Assembly (NCBI GenBank): GCA_018873245.2
Contig: JAEMBT020000002.1
Location: forward strand, 4,854,001 to 4,918,000
Origin: Archegozetes longisetosus
Lineage: Eukaryota; Arthropoda; Arachnida; Sarcoptiformes; Trhypochthoniidae
DNA length: 64,000 nucleotides
Reading direction: 5' to 3'
The translations under genes and the position numbers were made by a program. Positions 1-16,741 of this stretch are shown here, piece by piece. Every line of letters begins with the position of its first letter. The first letter of the stretch is position 1. The notes under the pieces are model-generated. The model had not been told where the DNA came from and did no database searches. It saw only the letters and a program-made list of their open reading frames with translations.

Positions 1-186
1 AAAATATTTTATGAAATTTAAAATCTTTGTTAATTATAAAGAAGACTAAATTTGATGTAAATCTAATAGCTCTTGGAAAATTTAGTTTTTTCATCAAAGG
101 AGTTGTCCCGACTTAATACTAAGAAATGCCTAAAAGTATATTGTAGTAAAAATTTATTTTAAAACTTTACTAGACATTGAAGTATG

Positions 187-860
187 CATATGAATGCCCC
201 GATAATAAAAAAGCCTATCTCTTAAAGCATTGAAACGAGTAAAACGCACTTAAAGTTGCGTTTCAAAAATGTTTACAAAAATCAAACTCATTGAAACTTA
301 AATATGGAATTTATTATTTGTAACGTGTAATTAAACATATTTTAGGTCAGATTCATCACAATAATCTGATTCTTCAGAATTAAAATTAAATTGTGAGATA
401 AAAAGTCAATATAAAATTTTCTATTTTTTACATCCAAATAGTCTAATAATTAGTTAGAATAAGAGGAGTTCTCTTATTTGGCAAGCCATTAGATAAATGA
501 ATCAATTTATTATTGATTGAATTAAACATTTTAAATCCTAATAAAACACTTGATTAATGCTTTATTGATATAAATAAAAACTAAAGCTTTGATGTTATGT
601 AATGATCATCAATATTGTACTGTTCATAATGAACATAACACAAATTGATTGCGCATTCTCTTAAAGTTAGATTTGATTAGCATTAAATTCTATTGTGATC
701 AAGAGTTTTTTAAACATGATTATTTATAAATTTTTTCCATTGAAACATATATTGAATTTTATTATATGAATAAAGTATGATGTGAGCTCAATGTTTAAAA
801 CAAAATCCGAAAAAGAAGTTAACTCGAGATAGGCTTTTTTATTATCGGGGCGTTCATATG
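187..860. mobile_element. Non-autonomous inverted-repeat DNA element (about 670 bp)
   Basis: The ends (187-221 and 826-860) are 35-base inverted repeats that differ at one base; the core is CCCCGATAATAAAAAAGCC on the left and its complement on the right. The outermost CATATG is itself palindromic, so the true tips may start at TGAATGCCCC (191) and end at GGGGCGTTCA (856), with TA duplications at 189-190 and 857-858, as in Tc1/mariner-type insertions. The interior has no open frame. The family is an inference. Confidence 0.75.
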
Positions 861-1180
861 TCAACTCACTAATTCATATGATGTATCTTTATTCATTATA
901 TTGATCAGCCATCTCAATAGTGGTTTTAAGTCTTGTTGAGGACATTTCACTTGGACCTGAATTTTTGGATTTTGATTTCGAATCATATCGATGGTACTCG
1001 ATGAGGCAAATTGGTTGAAGTAAAAATTACTAAGCCGCGTCTACTGTTTCGAGAGATGCCCCCTTTTTACATCAAAACTTAATTTCGGATTTTTAGGCAT
1101 GTTACCACAAGTGTTCGCATATTATTAATAATTATTTAGCAAATATGCAGTGAATTACATAACGAGTTGTAATCATATTA

Positions 1181-2330
1181 TTAATGTTGATGCAAATGGT
1201 TTACAAAAGTTTTAGATTTAAATTCATTTCGTATATGTTTAGGCAATGAATTAAATATTTTTATACAATACATGAAATAGTTTTTATCACTTAAAGACTT
1301 TTGTTTCATTGGAATTCTTAGAAAAGTACTGTTTCTGCTGGTATTATAAAATTCAAAATATTTGTACCGTTTTTTTGGAACTTTTGGACATCCTATTCTA
1401 ATATTAAAAACAAATTTCAGAGTATTTAATTCACGTCTGAATTTTAATGATTTAATATTTAAAAGTTCAAGTCCTTTACAATAATTCAAATTAGTTTCTC
1501 CTAATTTATAACAAATATATTCGGTTATCCTTTTCTGAATTTTTTCAATTAGATCTGATTGGGTATTATTCGGGACCCAACAGTTATGGCTGTACTCTAT
1601 TATCGGCAAAATATAACTTTAAAAATATTTTTCCATTAACTGCTTTGCAGATATTCTTTAGGAGAAACTTTTTTTTATAAGCTTTAGATATTATGTCTAA
1701 ACAATGAGTAGTGAATGCAAGTTTCGAATCGTAAGTCACACCTAAATGTGACATTGAATTGTTTCAGTAGATTTGTTTTTGACATATAATTCGATAAAAT
1801 TTTATGTCTTAAACTAATTCTTAAGTGTTTTATTTTATTTTCGTTAAGTATTAGTTTTTTGTCATTACAATAGATTTCAAAATTATCCAAGTCATTTTGT
1901 AATAAGTTTAAGTTATAAGTATTTCTAACAGTATTTATAATTACTATATCATCGACCCATTGAAAGTTCTAACAATTCAGTATCAAAGGGATATTTGAAA
2001 CATGCCGATTATACTGGACTGGAGAATAGACCCCTTTCTGGGCTACACCAGTTGTTACGCGCTTAGAAATTGAGAATAAATTGTAAACTGTGAATTGTTT
2101 TCTATTTGTTAAACTTTTTTCCATTAGTAATAAATACTGTTGATTAGCATATCGTGTGGGATAGAGTCAAAAGCATTAGACAAGTCAAAGAACACTAAAT
2201 CAATACATATTACAGTTTTGTCCTCTAATGCATCATATATTAGGTGTTGAATATCTACGTGTTGGTTTGAAATGCCAATTCATTTCTTATACCTGTATTG
2301 TTCGATAGGTATTAAATTATTTTCCGTTAT
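1181..2330 (-). pseudogene. Decayed non-LTR (LINE) retrotransposon, reverse transcriptase region
   Basis: Read on the minus strand, pieces of a reverse transcriptase occur in the right order: an FDLSNAFDS motif (about 2205-2163), a GVAQKGVYSPVQYN motif (about 2055-2000) and a VDDIVI motif around 1955-1940 that corresponds to the (Y/F)xDD catalytic site. An open segment at 1609-1181 (142 residues) follows. It resembles the tail of CR1/Jockey-type polymerases: EKIQKRITEYI near its start and FNSLPKHIRNEFKS near its end. Frameshifts and stops separate the pieces, so no functional protein is made. The true 5' end was not found; weakly similar sequence may extend towards 2.6 kb. The clade is uncertain. 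Confidence 0.75.
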
Positions 2331-2736
2331 ATAAGGATTTATTTTATTTAATTTTATTGTTTCGAAAATTCTTTAAATGTTTGGCTGTACAGACACTCCT
2401 CTATAAGAGGAGAATAAGTATTTATTTTTTCCTCACTTTAATATGAGACTAATTTTTGATAAAAGCATTTCTTTTGGAATTTCTTGAAATTCTAGTATTT
2501 TGTTAAATAAAAAATAAAAAGTTTTGTCGAACCATTGAGACATTGCTTTAAAATCTTATTCTTTATGAATGTTATTCCTTCGGCTTTATCGAAATTAAAT
2601 TTTTTATATGAACTCAATATATCATTATATAAGTAGCGCTTCTAACTTGGGGGACGAGAGAGGAGAACAAACTCCGTCTAGGACAACCGTTTTATGTTTG
2701 TTAAAATATGTGAATATTGCAAGATTGTCAAGTCGG

Positions 2737-2765
2737 AAGAGGAGGCTTAGGAGAAGACCTCCTCT
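2737..2765. repeat. Short GC-rich hairpin
   Basis: An 8-base perfect stem (AGAGGAGG / CCTCCTCT) around a 12-base loop lies in otherwise AT-rich DNA. The surrounding 2600-2790 is purine-rich and encodes nothing recognisable. It may belong to the decayed retroelement to its left. Confidence 0.4.
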
Positions 2766-3380
2766 GTCTCACTCGATTATTCGTCAATGAAAATTTTAGG
2801 ATATATTTAAATACATAGATTGCAATAATAACAGTTACAAAAAAATCACTAAGGTCCTGACCCGTAGAGGTATGGAGGAGTGTGAGTCTAAGATTTTCAG
2901 AAAAGTAATATGAAACTTCAACAAAATTTTCTGAGCAGGTTATCAAAGAATATTATCTAATTAATAATTTTTAATTAGCAAATTATTAATGAATTAGTAA
3001 TTTTTAATGAATTAACTTACACTAATAATATTTCTATAAATAGTTTGCGGACATTAAGATATGATTCTAAACCGGGAGGGTATCTTCGGAAGGTAGAAGT
3101 TATTTTACGTAGACTTCTATAGAAACCTCGATTGTAAACTTCTTTTTGAAAAATCATGAAGTTATAATATTGTCCACAAAATAAAACGTGATTGCTCGAT
3201 GTGCACTCTCAATATTTTAGTGGATTTGCTCTTTAGTTGCAAATATTTTGGTGATCACATTATCTTCAACCGTTTATTTGGAATCATATGTCTAGTCCCA
3301 ATATCCTCATATTGAGAGATAATTATGGCGAAAATTTGACATAATTGCTTGTAAACTTCTCCAAAATCTGGAAATTATAT

Positions 3381-3761
3381 CTCAACAGCGAACTTCACAA
3401 CTTGTTAATTAAGAATTAAATCAGTTTAACTTCTAAATGTTAGTAAAGGTTAAAAAATCAAATTTAAAATGACTAAATGTCAAGTACTTAATTCAATTTA
3501 CAATTAATCTATTTTAACATGACTTTTCAAGTAATTCACATACAATAAATCCTTTAGAGTGAGCTTCTGGCAAGTGCTTTAAGTTGAATTTAATCTTTAT
3601 GTTCAATATAATAAAACAAATCTTTAAATAGATTAATTGTATACTGAACTAAGTACTTGGAATTTAGTGATTTTAAATTTGATTTGTCTCAGCCCCCACT
3701 AACATTTAAAAGTTAAATTGATTTAATTCTTAATCAACAAGTTGTGAAGATCGCTGTTCAG
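3381..3761. mobile_element. Foldback MITE (about 380 bp)
   Basis: Almost the whole segment is one long imperfect hairpin. The left arm starts AACAGCGAACTTCACAAC at 3384 and the right arm ends with its near complement at about 3758. Pairing continues inward through AAGTACTTAATTCA (left) and its counterpart (right) to a loop near 3530-3600. There is no coding potential. Class and target duplication are unclear. Confidence 0.7.
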
Positions 3762-3997
3762 TGATAGTAATTAGTGTTGATGGTAATCATTTTAAGTATT
3801 AAGTATCCATTAATTTTATTAAATAAGTTGTCAATATGACACTCTTTTTGAATATAATTGTAATCTATAACAAGATAATAATTTATTTGTAAACAGAATG
3901 TGGAAAAAACATCTGTCAATGTCTGTCTTATTTAACCATCGGATATATACTCACCAAATTTTACGTAACAGGTGTACAATTACTGTAAAAGTATAAG

Positions 3998-4006
3998 TAT
4001 AAAAAG
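3998..4006 (+). promoter_or_regulatory. TATA-box-like element
   Basis: TATAAAAAG lies 54 bases upstream of the start codon at 4060, a plausible core promoter position for the small secreted protein that follows. The assignment rests on sequence and spacing only. Confidence 0.45.
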
Positions 4007-4059
4007 AGATGTTAATTTACAGGAGTCGCAATAGTAAGCTGTATTCATAACACTAAATA

Positions 4060-4326
4060 ATGGTTTTTAAATTTGTGATATTGTGTGCAATTGTTAAAAT
4101 TGCGTTCTCATCATTAGTGTTTTCTACTGATATAAAAATCACGAGTAGTAATGTCGACACTAAAACTGAAGAACATGCAATCGCAACACTATTTACTTTA
4201 TTTGAAAATAACTCTGACTTGAAAACTATCGCTAAATCTTTAGTCGACAATATGAACAGTAAATATGGAAAATCATGGACATGTCAGATTTTATCTAATG
4301 GTGCTGGAGATTTTTATATCGACTGA
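4060..4326 (+). CDS. Small secreted dynein-light-chain (LC8)-like protein
   Basis: An 88-residue open frame starts at an ATG behind a TATA-like box. Residues 1-22 form a clear hydrophobic signal peptide. Residues 24-88 resemble the first two thirds of LC8/DYNLL dynein light chains: an acidic helix, then IAKSLVDNMNSKYGKSWTCQ, which parallels the LC8 helix-2/first-strand segment (IAAYIKKEFDKKYNPTWHC in the family). The frame ends right after GAGDFYID, so the last two LC8 strands are missing unless a further exon supplies them. Normal LC8 is cytosolic and 89 residues long without a signal peptide, so this is either an exported derivative or a truncated gene. A second, broken LC8-like frame lies 1.1 kb downstream. 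The homology call is moderate and rests on one segment; function is unknown. Confidence 0.55.
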   Translation: MVFKFVILCAIVKIAFSSLVFSTDIKITSSNVDTKTEEHAIATLFTLFENNSDLKTIAKSLVDNMNSKYGKSWTCQILSNGAGDFYID

Positions 4327-4650
4327 CATTTAAATTCTTACATATCAATTACATATAAAGAATTTCTCGTCACATTATTTAAAACTATATCAATATATCA
4401 AGATATGAATGAGTGTGGAAATAACACTTTGGTAAAGTATTATATACTGTTTTTCTATTAGAGATATTCCAACTTAACTCGTTTATATTTAGTAATTGAG
4501 ATCAGCTCTCATTCAACATATCTTTTCATTATAAGTTATATATAAATGAAAAATAATTATACTTTTTGTCATTTTTGCATATAATAGATGCCATATATTT
4601 AAATTTTTATTTCCACAATTAATAATTGAGGGATATCTTAAGTAAGAATA

Positions 4651-5312
4651 TATAATGTTGTCATAAGCTCAGGCTGAACCTAAGCGCCAGGCTCGGCTCA
4701 AGGAACCTTTTGAAGACTTAGATTCAGGTTCTGTAGTTCTTGAGCCTGGACTCAGCAGGCTCAGCCTCAGCCTATTGAGCTCGAAAAGTCTATGTGTAAA
4801 ATTTGACTTGAATTCGCAGTAACTTGATGTTTTTCATTAGTTGAGCTTCTTACTGCACATGCATATCTGAGCCTTAAAATGAACAAATGAATCACTATTT
4901 CCTTATCTTTCAAAGTTTGCTTTCAATATTTTATGCATAAGCGACAAATGTCCCAAATGAACAAATTTCCTCAAAAGCTAGAATAATAATTACTGATTGA
5001 AGAAAGCGCCTGTCAGATAATTCAATAAAAGTACTCTGTATCTGAATTCGTTTTATAATAAATTAGATTGAATTATATCTTCTACTTTGCATTTCATTTT
5101 TACTTTAGTTTTAATTTACCTTTGATTTTCATTCAATTATATATCGAAACTGTAGCATTCACGTTATTTTTTATCTTTGACTCCTGATAATGTTGTATCC
5201 CTTTTTGTTTTGCATTTATATATTAAAAACACTTGAAAATTGTTTGTATATTCAATTTGGAAACTTACAGACTCGGGCTCAGACTCGGAGCTTTCGAGCC
5301 TATGGGCAACAT
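4651..5312. mobile_element. hAT-type MITE with GCTCAGGCTC subterminal repeats
   Basis: The ends are imperfect inverted repeats (ATGTTGTCATAAGCTCAGGC on the left; GAGCCTATGGGCAACAT on the right). They are flanked by the 8-base direct repeat TAAGAATA (4643-4650 and 5313-5320), the target-site size of hAT elements. About 130 bases inside the left end and a shorter stretch inside the right end are built from short GGCTC/GAGCC motifs, much more GC-rich than the surroundings. No coding sequence is present. It sits between the two dynein-light-chain-like frames. Confidence 0.7.
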
Positions 5313-5447
5313 TAAGAATACAACATTGTCAATTATTTAGTAAAAACGAGGTTAACTACTGATGAATCTTTAAAAGTAAATATGCATATAATTTTGTGCA
5401 AAAAATACAATTATTTTTTTAGCTATAAACGGTTTTTCATATTTTAG

Positions 5448-5813
5448 GGACATGATGTACTAAATACAATAAATAGAGCACTAAATTCAACGTACTCAAT
5501 AGAAGACTACAATAATAAATTTATTAATCAGGATATCATGCGAAATATAACGGAAACAGCTGTAAGCAAATTTATGGAGTAAACCACTGGATTTGAAAGT
5601 AACTCATGTTTAAAATCAAAAATCGATGATTGCTATAGCCGAATTAATATGGTTATTCACTCGGAGATCAGGAAATCATATTCAGAATGCTCTGTAATAG
5701 TTGGAGAGAAATCCTATTTTAGTTACCTTAATAGTAACCGTGATAATAAATATTTGTCAATAATTATTGTTCGTTTGGGTCCACTATATATCATAATTTA
5801 TATAGACAAATGA
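5448..5813 (+). pseudogene. Second LC8-like frame, interrupted by a stop
   Basis: From a possible splice acceptor (TTTTAG, 5442-5447) a frame runs for 121 codons with one in-frame TAA at 5580-5582. The part after the stop ends in SEIRKSYSECSVIVGEKSYF, then a hydrophobic strand with LSIIIVRLGPLYIIIYIDK. This parallels the end of LC8 light chains (KKYNPTWHCIVG, then FYLGQVAILLF). It is therefore a relative of the secreted LC8-like protein at 4060, or a decayed continuation of it. No exon join between the two worked. Call it a pseudogene unless transcripts show the stop is spliced out. Confidence 0.4.
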
Positions 5814-7218
5814 CAAGTAATAAGTTTAACAAATTTATTATGCAAATCATAGCCATGCAATGTTTTATTAATTTGGTTTTATAATAAATAATAAAACTAT
5901 ATGTAATATCAAATATTGCTCATTATATTTATGGGGCATTTTCTAGAATAGATTCAGTTAAGGACCATGAAATGGAGTCTATAGGGGCTTTAGGGAAGTG
6001 GAATCCATTTTCGATCGTCTCAACTGTCGGAAATCTGTACTTCCGAAAATACGGTTACATAGCATTTTTGAATGTAGGGCCAGAATTTTTAATTTTATTT
6101 TTATTTCTGGCTTTTTTTGAATAATTGGAACAGTCTTAAGTATCTACGGTCAATATGATACTAACCTGATGATTATAAGGGTAGCGGCAGCACAAATGCA
6201 ACGAAACAACTTAAGACCTTTCCGTTCGCTTATTTCCTCAACCTATATATCACTGGACTTAACCCATCAAGCTCACATAAGGGTAGGTTGGGTTACCCAA
6301 AGAGACCTCAGGTCATTATTTCGGCGAATATCTTTAGCAACGTGACGTAAAACTTCACGGCGCCGATTTTTTTGCAAAAATGTTTCGATCACTCAAGGTG
6401 TTCCAGGTAAATCATTGACGAGAGGAGCGCTTAAAAGGCCTTTTCCACGCCCTGGGTGGGCGAGATCATCCCGTTCAACAAAACGATCGTGGTCGATAAA
6501 ATCCAATGCCCTTCCATATAGTATTCACTGGCTTCGGTAAATGGGGCTCTGGTTTTGGCTGATTAAAGCTGAATAACGAACAACTAAATAGACAAAATTT
6601 TGTCCAGCCATTCCTTCTTTGCGTTCGTGTATATACATGTAGATGTAACTATTCGCATTGAATCCAACGATATACATATCTAGGAGGCAGAGTGACTGGA
6701 AGTGCTTCGAGCCCATTATGTACGCTCACACACCTATGCCGCATCTTTGGAGATATTCATTTCCGGCACTTGGAACTACCGAATTCCATGCCTCTAAAAA
6801 CCATTATAGACTTAACTGAACCAGACCTTTTCCAAAGTATCCCCATATAATGCCTGAGAAAAATTTAGGAATTCAATAACACTAGTTGAGAGCAATCAGA
6901 GAAAGTTACAACACCTGAAATAAGTGTATGAAAATGATAAAATATATACTTTCGTGTATAGCATTTAAAGATGGCAATTGTCGACTGTAATGTAGCTTTA
7001 AAGATATTCACAGTTATAATGATTAATATTTTGATCATTTAAGTTCATATTTTTTAACTTAGAAGTTTGTTTAGAATTTTCTTTTTGCAATGTGAAAGTA
7101 TACTTAACGAACTTTTAATTTGTATTTCATTAAAACTTATCTATTGACTCAAGTCATTGGTAGACTTAATAATTTTGAGTAAGTCAATATTATGCAGGTT
7201 TTATGGTACAGTCGATTA
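5814..7218. other. Intergenic; unidentified GC-richer relic at about 6170-6490
   Basis: No intact gene is recognised. The stretch 6170-6490 is clearly richer in G+C than its surroundings. On the minus strand it keeps a readable segment (DLAHPGRGKGLLSAPLVNDL, then LQKNRRREVLRHVAKDIRR) with a stop between the two parts and further stops after. This looks like the remains of a protein-coding mobile element, but I cannot assign the family. A 63-residue minus frame at 6716-6525 has no recognisable feature. Confidence 0.35.
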
Positions 7219-7226
7219 CTTGACAT

Positions 7227-7698
7227 TAGAGACAATGATTTTCGGTATTATTTATTTTGGAAACTCGGCTGTCAAAATCTGTTACATCAATTTATTTAGA
7301 AATTCGGTTATTTTCGGTATTGAAAAAAATTATTAAAAATTTACATCAAAATTCGGTTTATTCAGTTTAAAAATTAATAATCAAGAATATCTTCTACATC
7401 ACTATTGAAATACATAATCATTTCCATTGAAACTTTCTCAGCATTCATTTTATATCTTTTAGGATTCTGAATGTCACGAAGTTTACTGAATGATCTTTCG
7501 GCGTCTAAACTATTTGTTGCTATACATAATTAATTAATTGGTATAGATTTTAAGTCTTATTATTGTTTACCCCCTATTAAGCATAGTTAATTTCTAAGAA
7601 ACATTCGGTTAATTTCGTTATGTGACCGAAAGCTTTGATAAAATTTCGGCGGTTGGAATCGGTTAAAGTCGGTTTCAAACCGATAATCACTATCTCTA
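7227..7698 (-). mobile_element. Deleted hAT transposon with transposase C-terminal remnant
   Basis: Perfect 8-base target duplications (CTTGACAT at 7219-7226 and 7699-7706) flank 472 bases with imperfect terminal inverted repeats (TAGAGACAATGATTTTCGGT on the left; complement of TAGAGATAGTGATTATCGGT on the right). Inside, around 7510-7385 on the minus strand, lies DAERSFSKLRDIQNPKRYKM and a helical tail, the typical hAT dimerisation-domain start (xAERxFSxLK). The rest of the transposase is absent, so the copy is non-autonomous. Confidence 0.88.
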
Positions 7699-7706
7699 CT
7701 TGACAT

Positions 7707-10234
7707 TAATGCTTTACGCATAAGTATATGTCTCTATTTTTCAGACTTTTATTTCAGGCATTGTACGAAATGTAGGTGGTAATTTTTGTTTGAAATATAA
7801 ATCAAATTAAAGTCTCCTATCTGATATTAATAGTTATGTTAAATCTCCAATTTCATAATTCTGATTGGATGTGTAAAACTAAGTCGCATAAAAACAGTCG
7901 AAAACAGATAATCGATCGGATAAAATGGTCAAATCTGGTTGAACCAGACTTTACCAAATCCGACCAGACTTAATCGGATTAAATCAAATTGAACTGATTT
8001 GGAACATACAGAATCCGTTTGAGCTCTGATTGGGAAAACCCATTTGAACTAGAAAATTAATTTTCAATTCTAGATGGTAGAGTATAGAAGATTGCACTTT
8101 TTAAGAATGTTCAAAACACTTAGATCTTATTCTCATGAAGCTCAAAAAGTATTGTTGAATGACGAATATTTAAGCTAACTGTTTAACATGTTTATATTGA
8201 ATTTTTTCAAAATCCGAGTAATTTTTTAGCATACCAAACACATTTAATAATTAACTGACACAGCAAATAACCGCCTACTTGTTAGGAAACCAGAAACTCA
8301 TTTCAAGGATGCATTCATTCATCAAATCATAATTAATAAATGATTACGAGTTTCCATCCGATTTTAGGGATTAGTTGACTCATACATTCTAGATATTAAT
8401 ACCAGTATCACACATTGAGTTAAACTGACTTGTAAAATATTAGCCTTAACAGTAGAGACAATCGCTTGTGTATGTGTTACTTTTGATATAAGTAGACTTT
8501 CTGCTATCTTTCATTCATTTCAGATCGAATAATGTTTTCTGAATGAATGAACATGTAAATTAGAGTGCATGTGCACCAGATCGCAAAGTGATATAAATAT
8601 CTCTTCATATTATGTATGCAGATCACTTTCTCTCTACTTATGATTGTAGTGTAATCACGATAGTGACTGGATTAAAAATTTCACATCATCTTATGTTGTG
8701 ACTTTAATTTATGAATTTAAACTTATCAGCCTTTATAAGACCAAATCGTTTATGTATATCATGATGAACCAAAAGCTTCATAAAATTTTCCTGCAAGTAT
8801 ATTAATCGATTAATTTTTAAGTTTACCTCAAAAAGCGAATATTATCTAAGATGAATTAACTCCGTCTTAACATAATACTGTTTTATATTCTGTTAATTTA
8901 ATCTATTTTGTGCAAGTTTTAAGAAATTTTCATTACAACTGAGTAATTAGTTAATTGGATGTATTTTCTAGCTATTTATCCGAGAATTAATCAATTAAAG
9001 TAATAAAATTAGCATTGTGCTAACATATGTGCGTTTAAACAATATTATTTTAACCAAAGATAACTTTAAGTTCATCTATTGAACACCTAATTATAGGAAT
9101 CTTATTTTAGAAGACGTTCTGAAAACGAGCGGAGCTTTATCTTTGATGTCCTTGTGATGGAGATACTTTTTTCATGAATAACATCGATAACAAAAGTATA
9201 TGTTGTATAACCATTATAGTTATTATGTGTTGCTAACTGTCACTTTTGATCTTTGCATTCATGTCATGTAACGAATTCTTACTCTCAGTATAAGATTATT
9301 ATTTTATTGATAGCATAAAAATTTTAATTAAGTAGACTGTGTATATTAAGCAAGAAATTAATTTCTTTAGCAGATCAATATAGTATGAGGCAGTGACTAC
9401 TCGATGCACAAGTACTTATTAATACTGGTTTTGGCTTAATTTTTCCTTCTCAATCGAATATTACGACAAAATTTCGTTTGAATTAGTTAGAACTATTAGA
9501 AACTCGTGCATGTGCTTTTGCTACTCGATTTAAGTACTTTGATGAAACTCAGTCAGCTCAAATTATATGGCTTTGTTTCCAAATCTTTTTGTGCCTAAGA
9601 TTTGATTTAAAAATTGACATCGTTTAGAGCATAAAATTTGAACCAGTATGGATAAAGATTAACTTTTCAAATTGGATTCTAAAACATTTAACGATTATCT
9701 GATACCCATGTTGTATGAAAGACTGATCGCTGACGAATCAAAAACAAAATACGGATTTTTCAGAAATACCAACAAACTTTTGAATCATTCTCATTAGCTT
9801 TAAAACCTGTAAGTGACGCTTAAATTTTTGAATCATATAAAATAATTCAGAATATGATATAAAATAAAACGATCTTTGTTTTATCATTGTCAGATTGTTA
9901 TCTATCATGCAATTGTGCATTTCTTTACTGGTTGCCTAATTTATGCATTTTCATACTAATTTTCACCCTCATAAAAATGATTGGTTGAAATTTTTCCTTT
10001 ACAACTTTTACCCTTATAGTAAGGCAACTAGTCGTTTATTTGAACTTTATTTCTACTATTTTTGTTATCATCAACTATTTTTATTATACATTATAGATTT
10101 TATGACAGAACTACAAGCAGCGATTTTACTTGACTAGAAGATAAATTGTCATAATAGTCTCAGTTCATAGGTAGTCTTCATAGAGTTAAGATCCTTTAAA
10201 ATTCTTCTAAAATATTAGTCAAACTAATTGAAAC
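7707..10234. other. Intergenic region without recognised genes
   Basis: I see no supported gene here. Short open frames at 9738-9920 (minus) and 9943-10137 (plus) are AT-rich, lack homology I recognise and lie in the ABCC upstream region. Around 7890-8010 there are short inverted segments (GGTTGAACCAGACT and relatives) that may be a small repeat remnant. Confidence 0.4.
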
Positions 10235-16121
<5,887 letters not shown>

Positions 16122-16256
16122 TAGTTCTCGTCAATAATCACTCGAACTTAACCAAAAAGTGCGTCTTTTAACCATGTTTATAATGATTGCTTAATGCTGT
16201 GTTGTATTTTTCTAAAAAGTTTTCACTATTTTTGGCAAATTAATTCAGAACAAAGT

Positions 16257-16275
16257 AATAATAAATTTATATAAA
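16257..16275 (+). terminator. Polyadenylation signal region of the ABCC gene
   Basis: AATAATAAATTTATATAAA lies about 140 bases after the ABCC stop codon and contains AATAAA-like hexamers. The reverse-strand equivalent (TTTATT at about 16293 and 16355) could serve the convergent peptide gene. The assignment is positional. Confidence 0.35.
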
Positions 16276-16414
16276 AATTGGAAAATATTCTCGTTTTATT
16301 CATAACAATTTTCTCAATAACTGTTCTGATAAATCATTTACTGTTTGAATTATGAATTTATTTTCAAGTGTTATACATTGCTATGAGTACATAACTTACA
16401 GTCACGTCAATCAA

Positions 16415-16741
16415 TTATTTTTGATTATTATAGTTATTCTGTAACTTATTTTTCATCCATTCAACAAAAAGAAATTCGAGAGCATCTTTGTTGTCATTTC
16501 TCGGTAATGGTATATTTCTTAATTCATTCTGACTTCTAGTTGACATCCTTTTGAAACAAGGAGAACTTTCTTTAACTCTCATCATTGGATCGTTTTCAAA
16601 ATCTAATCGTTTGCCAAATCGCGGTGGCTTTCGAATCGGACTATCGCCGCATCCATCCAATTGACCCATAGATTTATTGATAATGAGCCAGACGAATATC
16701 AAAAATACGAAGCATGACAATTTGGACATCTCGGTCTTCAA
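16415..16741 (-). CDS. KPPRF-amide neuropeptide precursor 1
   Basis: A 108-residue single-exon precursor. Residues 1 to about 26 are a signal peptide ending SMG. A short peptide follows, QLDGCGDSPIRKPPRF, with an amidation and dibasic cleavage site (GKR). The rest is a spacer with further basic sites and a C-terminal part containing FLFVEWMKNK. Expected product: an amidated peptide ending RKPPRF-NH2, possibly with N-terminal pyroglutamate and one Cys before the cleavage site. A second gene at 37081 has the same layout and the same RKPPRFGKR core. RKPP recalls the start of SIFamide (xYRKPPFNGSIFa) and RF-amide recalls NPF/NPFF peptides, but it matches neither family fully. It lies tail-to-tail with the ABCC gene. 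Peptide class uncertain; precursor nature fairly sure. Confidence 0.8.
   Translation of the reverse strand: MKTEMSKLSCFVFLIFVWLIINKSMGQLDGCGDSPIRKPPRFGKRLDFENDPMMRVKESSPCFKRMSTRSQNELRNIPLPRNDNKDALEFLFVEWMKNKLQNNYNNQK

Noticed and set aside
2608-2946. Small frames on both strands with Arg/Pro-rich ends
   Set aside because: They arise from the purine-rich hairpin; no family features or plausible start context.
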